DNA from: Jaltomata sinuosa
Taxonomy: Eukaryota; Streptophyta; Magnoliopsida; Solanales; Solanaceae
Reading direction: 5' to 3'
Assembly (NCBI GenBank): GCA_003996215.1
Contig: QJPP01001561.1
Coordinates: forward strand, 144,648-208,647
DNA: 64,000 nt
The translations under genes were made by a program, and so were the position numbers. A model generated the notes under the pieces. The model saw nothing but the letters and a program-made list of their open reading frames with translations. It did no database searches and was not told where the DNA came from. Below, one piece after another: positions 33,206 through 46,171 of the stretch. How positions within the stretch are numbered: position 1 is the first letter of the stretch; each line of letters starts with the position of its first letter.

Positions 33206-33867
33206 TGAAGAAACCTTGTCGAACAAGTTTTGATAATAAGGCAAAACTTATTTTTGATAAAAATGTATTTATGGAAACTAACTATAAAAGGTAGTGTCCA
33301 TGTCAAACAAGGAAAAATTAAAAGCCTATGTCTAACAAGGAAAGAACTCAACTACAAAACGTGTCAAAATCTAACAAGAAAAGGTTTGTAGCTTTCTTAT
33401 CAAGGAGAGGAGAGCTTGAGACTTCTATAAAAGCAATAGAGCAAGAAAGATTTTGACTCACCTATTGCACAAGCAGAGAAGAAATTGTTCTCAAGTAGTA
33501 GGAGTTCTCAAGCAAGATGTTTCAAGAAGATTTAGTAGAGGTTGTTCTAAATACAACCTTGTGTGTGTGTTTAGAAGTTCTGTGTGAGATTGTGAGGCTT
33601 GTAACAAGAAGTGGGTTTAACTTTTTGAGAGAGTTAGAGAGAAAAAATAATTCTAGAGAATTGTTTAAGGCTAGGTACTAGAGATAGTTCCTTGATTATT
33701 GAGTTGTAATCATAAACTTGAAGTTATTAGTAAATCTGAGTTCGTGGTTTTTACTTCTGGAGTTAGGAAGTTTTCCACGTATATTATGTGTTAATTTACT
33801 TATTGCTTTGAGTGGAGCTGTGCTAAGGACCGAGTCCCTAAGATAAATAGTGGGCTAACTTTCTTCA
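33206..33867 (+). repeat. 5' LTR of the outer Copia element
   Basis: The 662-bp LTR starts TGAAGAAA and ends TTTCTTCA, a perfect 8-base terminal inverted repeat. A TATA box (TATAAAAG) is at 33,426-33,433. The first 350 bases match 51,357-51,702. Confidence 0.9.
33426..33433 (+). promoter_or_regulatory. TATA box of the outer Copia LTR
   Basis: TATAAAAG is conserved at 51,577-51,584 in the 3' LTR. Confidence 0.7.
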
Positions 33868-33869
33868 AT

Positions 33870-33883
33870 TAGTATCAGAGCGG
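33870..33883 (+). other. Primer binding site of the outer Copia
   Basis: TAGTATCAGAGCGG lies three bases after the LTR and is close to the usual TGGTATCAGAGC. Confidence 0.75.
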
Positions 33884-33920
33884 GTCATTTCATTAAAAGT
33901 TAACACCTGAAAAGGATCCA

Positions 33921-35008
33921 ATGGCTGCCCTTCCAACCACTCAGGAAGGTTTCTCTCAAACAAGACCAACACTGTTCAATGGTATGTACTATGGCTGGTG
34001 AAAGAACAGGATGATGGACCACCTCATAGGCGAAAGTGCTGACTTATGGAATGTTATTCTTGATGGTCCCACTATCTCCATGAGGACAACTGAAGATAGA
34101 AAGGAACCAGTTCCCAAGGACAGGAAGGAATGGCATGCTACTAACAAGATAGTCATGCAAAACAATGCCAAAGCCAGAAAATCTTGATCTGTGGTATTGG
34201 ACTTGATGAGTATAACAAGATCTCTTACTGTCAGGATTCCAAGAAAATTTAGTACACTCTGCAGACTGCTCATGAAGGAACTACTGTTGTGAAAAAGGCC
34301 AAAATAGACAACCTGAACAGGCAATATGAACTCTTTAGGACGAATGAAGGAAAAACCATCCAGGATATGCACACAAGGTTTACTGTTATCCTCTATGAAA
34401 TTTACTCCCTAGGAGAGCACATCCCTACTGGAAAAGCTGTCAGAAAGCTCCTAAGTGTATTGCCTGAATCCTAATAAACTAAAGTTGAAGCAATCACTGA
34501 ATCTAGATACATAGATACCTTGGCTATGGATGAACTCATTGAAAATTTAACAACCTATGAACTGAAAAAGAATCAAGAAAAATATATTGGAACTAAAAGA
34601 AAGGACAAGACTATTTCTCTCAAGACCACTGAGGTTGCTGACTATGAGGAATAAAATCTTGCATTAGTAACTAGAAGGTTTCAAAGAGTGTTCAAAAAAG
34701 GACAAAACTTTCAAAGAAAAACCTCCAAAGCTCAGAAAAAGGATGCTCAATTGTGTCATAAGTGTGGCAGCCCAGATCACTTCATCAAATTCTGTCCTTT
34801 GTGGGCTATGAAGCACAAGAAGGCTGCCACTGAAAAGGCCAAATATCAAAGTAAGGAGCTCACCCTTCCATCTAGTAGGAAGATGACCTCTCAAGAGGCT
34901 GACTTAGCAGTTCAGAAGGCTCTAGCTGCTATGGGAGAACAAAGTGATGAGTCTTATGAGGAGGATCCCTATAATCAATCTCTACTTGCCATGATCGAAG
35001 CAAAATAA
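33921..35008 (+). pseudogene. Outer Copia gag (UBN2 region and zinc knuckle)
   Basis: The ATG at 33,921 starts AALPTTQEGFSQTRPTLFNG and a UBN2-type capsid region follows in several frames (LNRQYELFRTNEGKTIQDMH; RFTVILYEIYSLGEHIPTGK; KLLSVLPES). The knuckle CHKCGSPDHFIKFC (C-X2-C-X4-H-X4-C) is at about 34,758-34,800. Acidic, Ser-rich sequence follows. Stops at 34,003, 34,186, 34,472-34,477 and 34,652 break the frame. Confidence 0.85.
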
Positions 35009-36780
35009 GAAGACATTGTATCCCTCTTAGCTATGAGTGACATTGAAATTGATTCAGAAGAAGAAGAAGAAGAAGAAGAGTCAGCTAAAACAACTCTTGC
35101 CCTCATGGCAGGCTTTGAGTCTGACATTGACACTAATCAAGATGAGACCAAGGTATGCTTTTCTGACCTGATATCTAGATTACACACTTACTCCAGATGA
35201 AAGCTTGAATCTCTCTCAACTGTTCTCATAGATGCATATTATTCAGTGTGTTCTGAGAAAGAATATCTATTAAATAATTATGCATCTCTAAGGATGGAAA
35301 GTGAAAGTCTTGAGTAAGACAATGTATCTTTAAAGAACTCTCTCAAAGAGTTTTCTGACAAAGGAAAAAAATTAGGTCACTACTCTTCAACAATCCTTGG
35401 AAGACGACATTAAAAATCTCAAAACAAGGCTCTCAGAGTTGTCTGAAAGAAATAACTCTCTAACAAGAGATATTAGTATAGCCAAACTTGAGTTAGAACA
35501 CAATCAGAAATGGACAAAATCCTCAACTCTTATCTCTCACATTCAGAATAGTCAGTCCATATCCAAACATGGGCTAGGATTTAGACCTGAGGCCTGCAAG
35601 GCAAACTACTGCATGTGGAAAGGAAGGACATCTCAAGAGTCAATGTCCAATTCATTTGAAAGTTGAGCAAAAAAATTTGAACTTTGTCAGCAAACTCCAG
35701 AGTCAATGTCCAATTCATCTGAAAGCTAAGCAAAGAAACTTGAACTTTGTCAACAAACTCAAGTCTAAAGAATTAAGAAGAATGCTCTCCATCAAAAAAA
35801 GAGCTTCCCTACTGGGTCAAGAGAGACTTGATTCATCCTTTCACTCATAAAAAGGGACCCAAGTTAATCTGGGTACCCAAGACTAGTCACTGACTATTTT
35901 GCTGGAAAGGAATAGAGGAATGAGCAAGTCTTGGTACCTTGACAGTGCTTTCTCTAGACACATGACTGGAAACAAAGACAATTTCTTCTCTCTTGCAGAT
36001 CTTCAAGGTGGAGGTATGACCTTAGTACTAGAAAAACTGGATATATTATTGGTATAGGAAAAATGTGAAGGACATGAAGAGGTGCATGCCTCAGGGGGAA
36101 CATCCATACATCAAATGAATCACATGTCAAAGAACTGCTCAAGAAGTTTGAGATGGGGGGGGGGGGCAAGACAAATGATACTCCCATTGCTACCACTATA
36201 AAATTGGAGAAGGATGATGCTTGAGTTGCTATTGATGAAACAATATTGTTAGAAATGATGAGATCTTTGTTGTATCTCACTCAAACCAAGCCTGATACTG
36301 TGTACAATGTGGGATTATAGGCTAGGCTTCAATCATCTCCCAAGGAATCTCACCTGAAGGCTATGAAAAGGACTCTAAGGTATCTCAAATGGACTCAAGA
36401 GGTGGTTCTTGAGTATCCTACATGTGACTCTCTTGATCCTACTGGCTATGATGATGCTGACCTTGCTGACTTCTTGGTGGATTGAAAGAGCACCTCTGGA
36501 ATGGAACACTTTCTGGGATCATGTCTTGTATCTTGGGCTACAAAGAAATAGAACTTTGTTGCACTATTAACTGTTTAGGCTGAATATGTAGCTGCCGCTT
36601 CTTATTGCTTTCAATTGTTCTGGATTAAGCAACAACTCAGCGATCATGGTGCAGACATTGTCATTAAAGCCCTAAGAAGAAAAGCATTTGAGAAGAACAT
36701 GTTGTCCCTTGGGTTAATCTACCAGCTATGACAGATGAAGGAGAGAAAGCTTCCCTCAATGATTGACTAGAAGACTGAAT
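35009..36780 (+). pseudogene. Outer Copia: post-knuckle linker, protease start, RT end and RNase H
   Basis: An acidic GAAGAA run (35,057-35,080) and coiled-coil-like sequence (35,397-35,480) form the linker. Protease begins with WYLDSAFSRHMTG near 35,933 but stops soon after. The sequence then jumps to the end of RT (SHVKELLKKFEMG near 36,120; SLLYLTQTKPDTVYNVG) and RNase H (GYDDADLADFLVD; SWATKK; AEYVAAASYCFQLFWIKQQL). Integrase and the YVDD region are deleted. A run of 12 G occurs at 36,155-36,166. Confidence 0.82.
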
Positions 36781-37200
36781 GGTAAGATAATGGTTGTGAA
36801 TGGTGTATAATGGTAATTTCACTCTGTTTTGTCCCTCACAGGTTCACAACCACAAATAGATAAGGATACTCCTAGGATCCGAGGATCTCATCTCATTTTT
36901 GCTAAGAAGTGAATCAATGAAAAGGATTGGAATGCACTCAAGGACCTGATCCTCAAGGTATGCACATCTTTTATAAAACTATCAAAATTAGGTGCATAAA
37001 TTGATATTGTTTCTGTCATGAGAACCTAATCCTCAGAAGTCCTCCACTTACCTAAATAAGACAAACTCCTAAGCGGAAAAATTAAATACTAGGCCTTTAA
37101 TGATTAATTCCCTCATTTAAAACTGACAACAGTCATTTTGAACCCCTTCCACACTTCAAACACTCTCTCTCAAGAAACCGTTCATATCCTCCATACTCTC
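36781..37200 (+). other. Outer Copia, region between RNase H and the Ogre-like insertion
   Basis: Protein-like stretches are short and broken. The last bases CTCTC (37,196-37,200) are the left target duplication of the inserted element. Confidence 0.5.
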
Positions 37201-39950
37201 TGTTGACACCCAATTTTGTCCCTCCTTTCTTCTAATTTATTTCCTTTGGCTTCTAAATTTTTAATAAATTAAATATCTTATATTTTTACTATTATTACCG
37301 TTATTACCTATTATATACTATTACTTCTACTACCTTAAAATTTTGTTATTATTATTCTTTTAATATTATTTTTATCATTTTTTAAAGATTACGAATATAT
37401 TATCAACAAAATTAATATTATTACTATTTTTTTTTAATCAACCGTTGTTACTTTATTTTGAGTTTCATATTTACTAAACTAATTATAAGTACTTTTTTAC
37501 ATAACTATTTTTTTATCATAATATATATTACACTAGTTATTAAATTAGAAGCTCAAGACAATTAATTTAAAGAAAGAAAAAATATCAAATTTTGCCAAAA
37601 TAAGCCTCAAAAATAGACCCAATAATTAGCCCACTTTGTGTAAAAATTCCTTTAGAATAATTCTATCTGCAGCCCAAAGCATCAGCCCATTTGGCACAAA
37701 ACTGCAGCCCAATAATTTGACCCAATACACAAGATTTTGAGGGTTTTCCATTTCCCTCATCTCATTCCAATATACGCCGCTCATCACTCTTTCCCTTTCA
37801 AGCGAAAATTCAAGCTCCCATCTACCATGGACAGAGCTTGTCAGTCCGTTTTGGCAAAATATTTGTCTCTATCGTCTTATTTCTCAGAACGCGCTTCTCC
37901 TTTCTCTCATAGTCAACGATTCAGTCAATACAAGAAGCCAAAGGACTTTTAGATTTTGATTCATTGTGGCAGAGGATCAGTTTTCAAACGGCTCTTTTGC
38001 AGCCAAAATCTCAAACTCGTGACCCCCCTCTGATCTAATTTTTGAATTTCGAATTCGAAAATCTTAACCCTGATTTTCTCCTATAAATACATCCCTAACT
38101 CCTCAGCCAAAGACACGCTTGAACACTTACAAGAGGTATCACAAGAATCTTATCACACACAACACTTTCATCTTTAGATACTACTTTAAGTTTTCTGTCT
38201 CTGTTGGCTTGCGGCTATAACAGAAATTTATTCTTGAGAGAATATATTCGAGGCCGAAGATCCCTAGTTCACTGCCCTCCACAAGGTCAGTGATTTACCT
38301 TTTATCTCAACTCTTTCTTTCATGTATATTACACTGCTCATGCTGTGATTTTTCTTTACTTATTTGACTTATTGTTGGGATTTATTTATTTCCATGTTGT
38401 GGATAATGTAAAACAATAACCTTAACCAAATATTGTGTGAACATGTTCCTTGATGATTTCATGTTTAAGAGTTTCCAAATAGTCATGATTTGGGTCTATT
38501 TTATTTTGTTAGAAGTCATAAAAAAAAAGGGATAAGATTTTGACTACAATAGTTGGTTGCAGTCATGTGTATGTATTTGTGCTTTATTAAGAAGTGATAA
38601 ATACCTGCTAAGGTTAACTATATGAATACTATAAATTATTGTTTAGCCCCCTACTAGTTAATATATTAGTCCTATTTTTCTTAAAGGCTACAATGATAGG
38701 AGATTTTATTTTTCAAGAATTAAGTTAAGTTGAAGTATTCATTGTTTTTGATATAATTTCACATATAAGCTCTCCATCTTGTATTTCTTCTACTATATTT
38801 TGGTTGTAAAAATAAAATAAAATAAAGTACCCATTGTAGTAGAGAACATGTAATAAATTTAGTTTGTATTCTAGAAAATATGGCTATAGGAAAACTCAAC
38901 TATGTTAGCATGAATGTGTAAAAATGTTATGTGCCTTTCTTAGTGGTGTTAACTACCGTGTGTGTTGATGCTGCCATGCTTCTGTTTGTAATAGAACATT
39001 GACGTATGTAGCTTTCCTTTTATGTTTGAAATTATGCCATTATACTAATCTTCCATTCCCCTTTTTTTTGACATGAACACCGGAGTCGAAGAGTCCCACT
39101 TTAAGACTCGACATCACCGCAAGACTTGAAACGTGCATCTACACCTTCATACATGTCTCTTTCTCTCTCTCTCGCGATACATCCGAACAAAAAATGAAAA
39201 GGAGGATGAGGAAGAAATGGCGGATGTTCTCGACCTTCTCTTTCTTGCTAATTAATTTTGTGTATATCTTATGTGTTTTATGTGTTTTGACTACTAACAT
39301 GTTATTTACATTTATTACTTGTTGTGTATAATATTCTTGAGTATGTTAGTAATAATTTATTCCCTCGGGTAGCTTAGAGTTATTAAATCCCGTGACATGA
39401 GAGGGTGGTAGTATAATGTTTAGAACTTAAAATATACCTCGTCTTTTAACCTCGTAATTTATGTCTTAGCTACCAAGTTACAACAACTTTTTCATGATAA
39501 TGAAGCTTGTTCTAATTAATAAATCAAGTTCCTTTTCTCTAACAAATGACATTTTTTCAAAACCTTTGCTCACTTTATTTCAAGTATACTTTTGAAAGTC
39601 TTGTCCTTGAATTATTCTTTTTTCCAAAAAACATGACTTGAATTTTGACATATAATTTTTTAATGACTTTTTAAGCCTAATTAATCAACCTAAGTTTGGC
39701 CGGTTAACCGTAATTTAACGGATCTTAAAGGGTGCTTAATATCTTCCCTTTAGATTAATTGAACTCTTACCTAGAATCTCATATTAGTAGACCTTAAAAT
39801 GGAGTTAACATTAGACAATAACTTTAGTCACTTTAGGTGTCCTAATTCACCATATTAATTAGGTGGCGACTTCCTTAAGTTAGTTAATTATTTTTAGGAA
39901 TCACCAATATGTTGTACACTATTTTGACCCAGTTAAAATGGGGTATGACA
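37201..39950 (+). repeat. 5' LTR of the Ogre-like element (2,750 bp)
   Basis: It has a TATA box TATAAATA at 38,082-38,089. It is nearly identical to 46,422-49,167. A 71-codon open stretch (37,737-37,952) occurs in both LTRs and is not proposed as a gene. Confidence 0.95.
38082..38089 (+). promoter_or_regulatory. TATA box of the Ogre-like LTR
   Basis: TATAAATA in the context CTCCTATAAATACATCC is conserved in both LTRs. Confidence 0.75.
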
Positions 39951-39953
39951 GCT

Positions 39954-39971
39954 TGGCGACTTCACTGGGGA
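39954..39971 (+). other. Primer binding site of the Ogre-like element
   Basis: TGGCGACTTCACTGGGGA starts three bases after the LTR. It resembles the primer site I know from Ogre elements; the exact tRNA needs a database check. Confidence 0.8.
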
Positions 39972-41196
39972 TTTTAGGTTCTAAACCATAACAGACTTAG
40001 GTTAATAATTAAGGTTTTTTATGTTTATTTGTTTTACCTTAATTGCTCAACGTTTATCTGTCATAATTATATGATATAAATTATTTATTTGCTATTATTT
40101 TATATAAACTGCCTTACGTGTTAACGCTTTATTTAAATTGTCATTCCGTTCATATTTCCTCCACTTTTGGAAATTTGACACTTTCACACACATTGTACAC
40201 GCGAGTTGTGTCCTTTCACTTCTCCGAAATTCTTTCAAAAACCTTGTATTTAGAGAGTTGGTGCACGCGTGGGGTGAGCGGATAGTTTTACTACCGTGTG
40301 ACCACGTACCTTCTCACATAGGAATACCTCAAGTCCGAGTCTACCCAACTCTTAGTTCACCCAGGATATAGCTAAACCAACACACTTTACTAAGAACATG
40401 CATTATTTCATGACCTAGGAGGCTTAATGCGTTAGGCGTATTAAGTCCATTAGTCGACTTTACCCAAATGTCCAAATGGGTTTTCGACCCTAAGTGACGA
40501 CTTATCATTATTTATGTGCATATTTGAGAGATAATTGTGCCTAAATATAGACTATTTTCTCTAATTAATTAAACTTTAGGGGGAGGGTATCAATAACCTT
40601 TGCATGACAGGTATGAAGGTTTTACATTGGTGTATGTCTTTGATCAACGACTGGAAGGAGTTTGACGATCTCGCCAAGCGAAACCAAGAAGCTTAGACGT
40701 GGAAAATTTACTTTTACTTTATTTAGATTGAAAAGTACTTTATATTGTGTTAGTTCGATATGTAATAAAATTTACATTTCTCTTGTACTTTTTTTAGAAG
40801 TAGAATTGTTTAATTAATCAAGAGCAATGGAATGACATATTATGGCACATTTACTCTGTAAATAGACGTTAGGCCTACATCTGGCACAAAGAGGTCACAA
40901 GCTTATTAGGATACGTTATCGTTGTTAAACATACTTGATTTGCATGTTATTCCATAACTTATTTGACTTTACTTGATGACTTATTTACATGATTTATTTG
41001 AATTTACGTGAACATGACTTACCTAAAGTTTTCATTTAAAACTAACATTTTATTTGTGTTTCATATTCTTTCTTTTATTCCCCAATAAAGTTGATTCGTG
41101 TTGACAATCGAGCTGGCTGATCACCCTTACTTCACAAGATCTAAATCATCAGTATTACCTCGACGTAGTTGGACTATTCAAGGAAGAAAAATCGCA
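39972..41196 (+). other. Leader of the Ogre-like element
   Basis: This is about 1.2 kb without a recognised protein. Ogre elements can carry an extra ORF before gag; no convincing one is seen here. An open stretch with VHAWGERIV near 40,260 is too short to name. Confidence 0.5.
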
Positions 41197-43407
41197 ATGA
41201 CTGATCCAACCACATCTAATCCAATTGGTAGAGGAATCATTCCTAATGACTCTTCTGAAACTGCCGAAAATAGAGCTACTATTCAACATGATGAGCACAT
41301 CGCTCGCTTGACTCAAGAGATCGAGGATCTGCGTGGAGAACTGAGTCGGGTTAAGGACTTGACCAATTTGTCCATTACACTCCAAAGTCCGCTTCCTGAA
41401 CCCAGAAATGCCGCACCTCGTTTTCCACCACTTGATTTATCAGTTCCCGAACACTTTCCACCACAACATCCTCCACTTGCCAACAATAACCTACCTCAAA
41501 CCACCCCCGTAAATCCACCAAACCCACAAACCGTCTACACTCCTCCACAAAGTCAACCACCCACTTACAATACCTATGCTACTCCTCCTAATCCATCACC
41601 CGTCAACCCACCAAATCAACCTCCAATGCATATTTCTTATGCTTCTCCACCCGCTAACACCTATCCACTACCTACAACTACTTCTGTAAACCCTCCATTC
41701 AATAACCCTTATAATCCTACACCATCTCCAATTCAAAATGCTTCTACCATCCAAAATTGTCAAGCCCAGCATATACAAGGGGCACATGTTGTCAATCCTT
41801 ACGTGCAACATGTTCCTCCAGTATATGCTATGGAAACTCAAACCTTTACCAATCCAATATCGGTCAAGTTCCAACCTGAGGTGGACCAGTACGAAGAAAT
41901 GGAGAAGGATGCCAAGTCAAAGTCTGATGATGTGTTAGCAAGAGAGATTGTCGATCTCAAGAAAGCAATGAAAAATCTTCAAACTACTAGGGGAAGCACA
42001 AGCCTAGAGTATGATGATTTGTGTGTGCAACCTGACATCGATTTGCCTATAGGGTACAAGCCGCCAAAGTTTGACATATTCAATGGAGTCGGTGACCCTC
42101 ATACACATTTAAGGGCCTACTGTGACAAGTTGGTAGGGGTAGGGAGAAACGAAAAAATCAGGATGAAGTTGTTCATAAGAAGCCTATCTGGTGAAGCTCT
42201 TGCTTGGTATACACAACAAGATCTCTGTAAATGGCATGGATGGAGTGATATGGCACAAGACTTCATGGATCGATTCAGGTTCAATACTGAAATCACACCT
42301 GATAGGTTCTACTTGACTAAGTTAAAGAAGAAGTCAACTGAGACATTTCGCGAGTATGCCCTGCGTTGGAGGGCATAAGCATCTAGAGTCCAACCACCAA
42401 TGGGTGAAAGTGAAATGACTGCTACCTTTATCGAATGCAGAGATAACAGTCTGTACTATGAGAAAATGATAACCATGATGGGACAAAAGTTCATGGAAGT
42501 TGTCAGAATGGGAGAAATCTTGGAAGATGGGATCAAATCAGGGAGAATCCAAGACTATACAGCTTTGCAAGCTGCGAGGAGAGCAATTCAATATGGATCC
42601 ATCAATGGGAACAAAAAGAAGAAGGAAGATGTATCTGCTGTCATGGTTGATCAAGGACGCAAGTCAAATCAAACTCCTCTTTATCTAAATCAACCACATC
42701 AAACCATTTATCCTTACCAGTATGGTGAAACCTCCCAAACTTTCTACCATCCTCCACCAACTCATTATCCTGTCTATAACACCCAGGCAAATTATTATCA
42801 ACCTCGAGCTCCTACTTACCAAAATCGACCTCATGCTGCACCAAGAGCTCGTCCAAATCAGGAAATCAAAATCACTCGCAACTACACCAAGATAGCCGAA
42901 CCATATGCTCAGTTGTTTGAAAGGTTGAAAACAGCAGGTATGATACAACCAATTGAAGGGAAAATCCCAGACCCTATTCCAAAGTGGTTTGACTGTTCCA
43001 AGCGTTGCGCCTATCATTCTGGAGTTGTAGGGCACGACACTGAGGATTGTTATGGTCTTAAAAACAAGATTGAAGCCCTAATCAAGGAGGGAGCGATCCA
43101 ACTTACTGGACCTCAGCCCAATGTGAACAACAACCCCTTGCCTAACCACGGGAATGCTAATGTGAACATGGTAACTATTGAGGAAGATTTGGATTTAAAA
43201 GGGACCATTGTACCAATTGGAAAGGTTGGAAAGGACACATCATCGATCTTTGATGCACCAATGATAACAGTCCAAGAATCAACGTCAATGGAGGATATTA
43301 CTGCAACTACTCACACTGAGACACCGACCATTTGGGGTGCTGAACAAGAGGAGACCTTGAAGAATTGGACTTGTACTTCATCCCTGGTTCGCCGGGAGCC
43401 TTGGTAG
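41197..43407 (+). CDS. Ogre/Tat-like gag, interrupted by one in-frame stop
   Basis: The first ATG of the frame is at 41,197 (MTDPTTSNPIGRG); the frame is open upstream to 41,098 without an ATG. A coiled-coil segment (ARLTQEIEDLRGELSRV) is followed by a Pro/Gln/Asn-rich linker, a second helical part (LAREIVDLKKAMKNLQ), then the retrotransposon gag domain (YKPPKFDIFNGVGDPHTHLR; RMKLFIRSLSGEALAWY; MDRFRFNTEI). One TAA at 42,376-42,378 splits the frame; the same frame resumes to 43,407 with CAYHSGVVGHDTEDC, a Cys/His cluster. No protease, RT or integrase follows. Without the stop the protein would be about 736 aa. Confidence 0.88.
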
Positions 43408-43829
43408 ATTGAACAAGTAGTAACCCTTTTTGAAATAGCACGATTACAAAATTGAGGCCTGAGTCGTGCCTAAAACTTTATGTTGTTTTGCCTCATCTTT
43501 TGAAAGCTTAATTGCAAAATCTATAAATGCATTTCCTATTTTTCTTAACTCTTTATTACTTATTATATTATGTTTTTATTATATAAATTATCAAATCTGG
43601 CAATTCTATGATTGTGACAAATAATGAGACAAGTGATCAAGGTTTGATGACAAGATTCTTCTAAAAAGACGTGAAGATGACTTAAAGTTCGAACAATCAA
43701 TCAAGGAGAATGACAACAATAATATTCGAGCACGAAGAATATCCATTCAAGAGAAGTCAAGACACTACATCAAAGGACGACTTTAGATAGGTTTCATTTG
43801 AATGTAACTTTCTCTTTTCATGTACTTAC

Positions 43830-44200
43830 GAACTACGTTTTGACCTGATTCCCTTGGCGGGATACGTAGGCAGCCCACATAGGGTTCGGTTTCACTATAG
43901 AAAAAATTCAAATTCTCTTATTTGTAATAGGAAAACTACGCCTGACCTGATCCCCTCGGTGGGATACGTAGGCCGCTCAAATACAGTTCGGTCAGATTAA
44001 GATAGAAACTAGAAATCCTTTATTTACTTATGTAACAGAACTACGTGCTGACCTGATTTCTCATGGTGAGATACGTAGGCAATCCATATCGGGTTCGGTC
44101 CCTTTATTAAAAATTTCCAAACCATTTTTTTATGTATCCTGAACTACGTTTTGACCTGATTCGCTTTGCGAGATACGTAGGCAACCTATATAAGGTTCGG
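43830..44200 (+). repeat. Four hairpin-forming repeats, about 100-bp spacing
   Basis: Copies with core hairpins at 43,833-43,869, 43,936-43,971, 44,041-44,078 and 44,144-44,180 share CTACGT, TGACCTGAT, GATACGTAGG and a downstream GGTTCGGT-like word. Outer arms CTACGT/ACGTAG pair in every copy (5 of 6 pairs in copy 2). Inner arms also pair, though their sequence differs between copies. Confidence 0.9.
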
Positions 44201-44931
44201 TCTCACCACAACATAAATTTAGTTACTTTTTCAAAGTCAAACTTGGGGCAGATTTTGGGAAGACATGCACAAGGATGATTGGACAATTCCGAGCTACACT
44301 TGATTCAAGCTTCTAAAGAAGAAGTAAACCGACAAAGGACGTTTCATTTTATTTCAAAGAGTGTCACAATCTAAGAGTTGACAGATAGTTTTACAACTTA
44401 TATACATATCTTTATATATATATTCATATATATTTTCAAGTACTTATATTTTATTTTATTTTTAAAAAAAAAAAAAATTCACTACTTGTTCATTTGCCAA
44501 GCTCCAAACGGAGGTCATAAGGTCTGAATAAACGAGATGAGCGGAGGCCGACAAAGTCAAGCCTCAAGTCAACACGAATCAACACCCCCTTCCAAACTAA
44601 GAATTTTTCTTTGAGTGCAGAAATGACTAAAATACAAGATGACAATTGGACCAATGTCAAGACTACCAATCATGGCCCAAACGCGTCATTTGGCCCCATG
44701 GCCTCGCCTTAATAAGTGAAGTAATTTTGAAATCTGTGGGAACGAAAATCAATTCTATTTAAGGCGTCACTCGGCCCACTATGAAATCGCACATCAAAAA
44801 TCAAAAGCGATATTCAACCAGTCACAATCATCATCCACAACAGCAACCAAACGACTTTATTTATTTACTACTTCACTAATTACTTTTATAATTCACTTTG
44901 CCTACTTTAACGACTTTACCTTGAACTTTAC

Positions 44932-45561
44932 AGACGTCATGGAGTTCCCGAAGACAACCGGAGGACTCATCTCTCATTAAAGTCCCCGAAGACAACTGGA
45001 GACTCATCTGCATAAGCCAAGCGGCTATACAGTTACTTTACTCTCTACTTTACCAATAACTTCAATTCACTTTACCTACTTTAACGACTTTACCTTGAAC
45101 TTTACAGACATCATTGAGTCCCCGAAGACAACCGGAGACCTCATTTATCATTGAAGTCCCCGAAGACAACCGGAGACTCATCTGTATAAGCCAAACGGCT
45201 ATACACTTACTTTACCCTCTACTTTACCAACTACTTTAATCCACTTTACCTACTTTAACGACTTTATCATAAACTTTACAGACATCATTGAGTCCCCGAA
45301 GACAACCGGAGGCCTCATTTATCATTGAAGTCTCCGAAGACAATCGGAGACTCATCTGCAGAAGCCAAATGGCTACACACTTACTTTATCCTCTACTTTA
45401 CCAATTACTTTAATTTACTTTACCTACTTTAATGACTTTATCATAAACTTTACGGACAACATTGAGTTTTCGAAGATAATCGGAGGCCTCATTTATCATT
45501 GAAGTCCCCGAAGACAACCGGAGACTCATCTGCATAAGCCAAACGGCTATACACTTACTTT
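44932..45561 (+). repeat. 174-bp tandem array, 3.6 units
   Basis: Units start at 44,932, 45,106, 45,280 and 45,454 with a constant 174-base step. Each has two copies of CCCGAAGACAACCGGAG and one of GCCAAACGGCTATACAC. The last unit stops after about 108 bases. Confidence 0.93.
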
Positions 45562-46171
45562 CTTTTTCATAGCCATACGGCTTCACACTTATTTCAGTTT
45601 GTATTTCATTTACTCCTATGCTTTGTCTTACTTAATTTACTAACTACTTTTCATTAAGTTTTGACAGAAAATACAATATACACACGCCAATTACAATAAC
45701 AAGATATGCATCACAACGTGGAACTTTATCTTAGCAGTGAACTGGGGCAACTTTGCTGAAGAGGAATATCAAACTCACTAGCAGAGGTCAAGGATCTACT
45801 CTCGAACTTCATTCCGCCTACATTTCACGAACATGTAGTATGTAGGTTATTCAAGCTTTTCTTCATTTCCATCGCTAGATCTCCACTCAATTAACTCTTT
45901 CATAACCCCTCAACTCCTTGCACTACCCAGTGTCTCCATAACTCGACACTGGGGCAGTTTTTTTTGAGAATCTGCAGCTCGACATGTCAATTCAATCTTA
46001 GAGTATCATGAAAACGTGTGTAGTAGAGTTCTACTTATGGGTGTGTTGTGCACCACATCTATAATGAGGAAGCTATGGACATACCTTCCATTCTCGGATA
46101 CTCTTATAACTTATTTTTAAACTCCTGGTTGCTACAAATCCGCTAGTAACACGTTTTTCAAAACTCTTGAA

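Noticed and set aside
37737..37952. 71-codon open stretch, also present at 46,955-47,170
   Set aside because: It is duplicated only because it lies in both LTRs. The two versions differ at several residues and no domain is seen.
44932..45561. The 174-bp array as a centromeric satellite
   Set aside because: Only 3.6 units are present inside a single element. A satellite role would need long arrays elsewhere.
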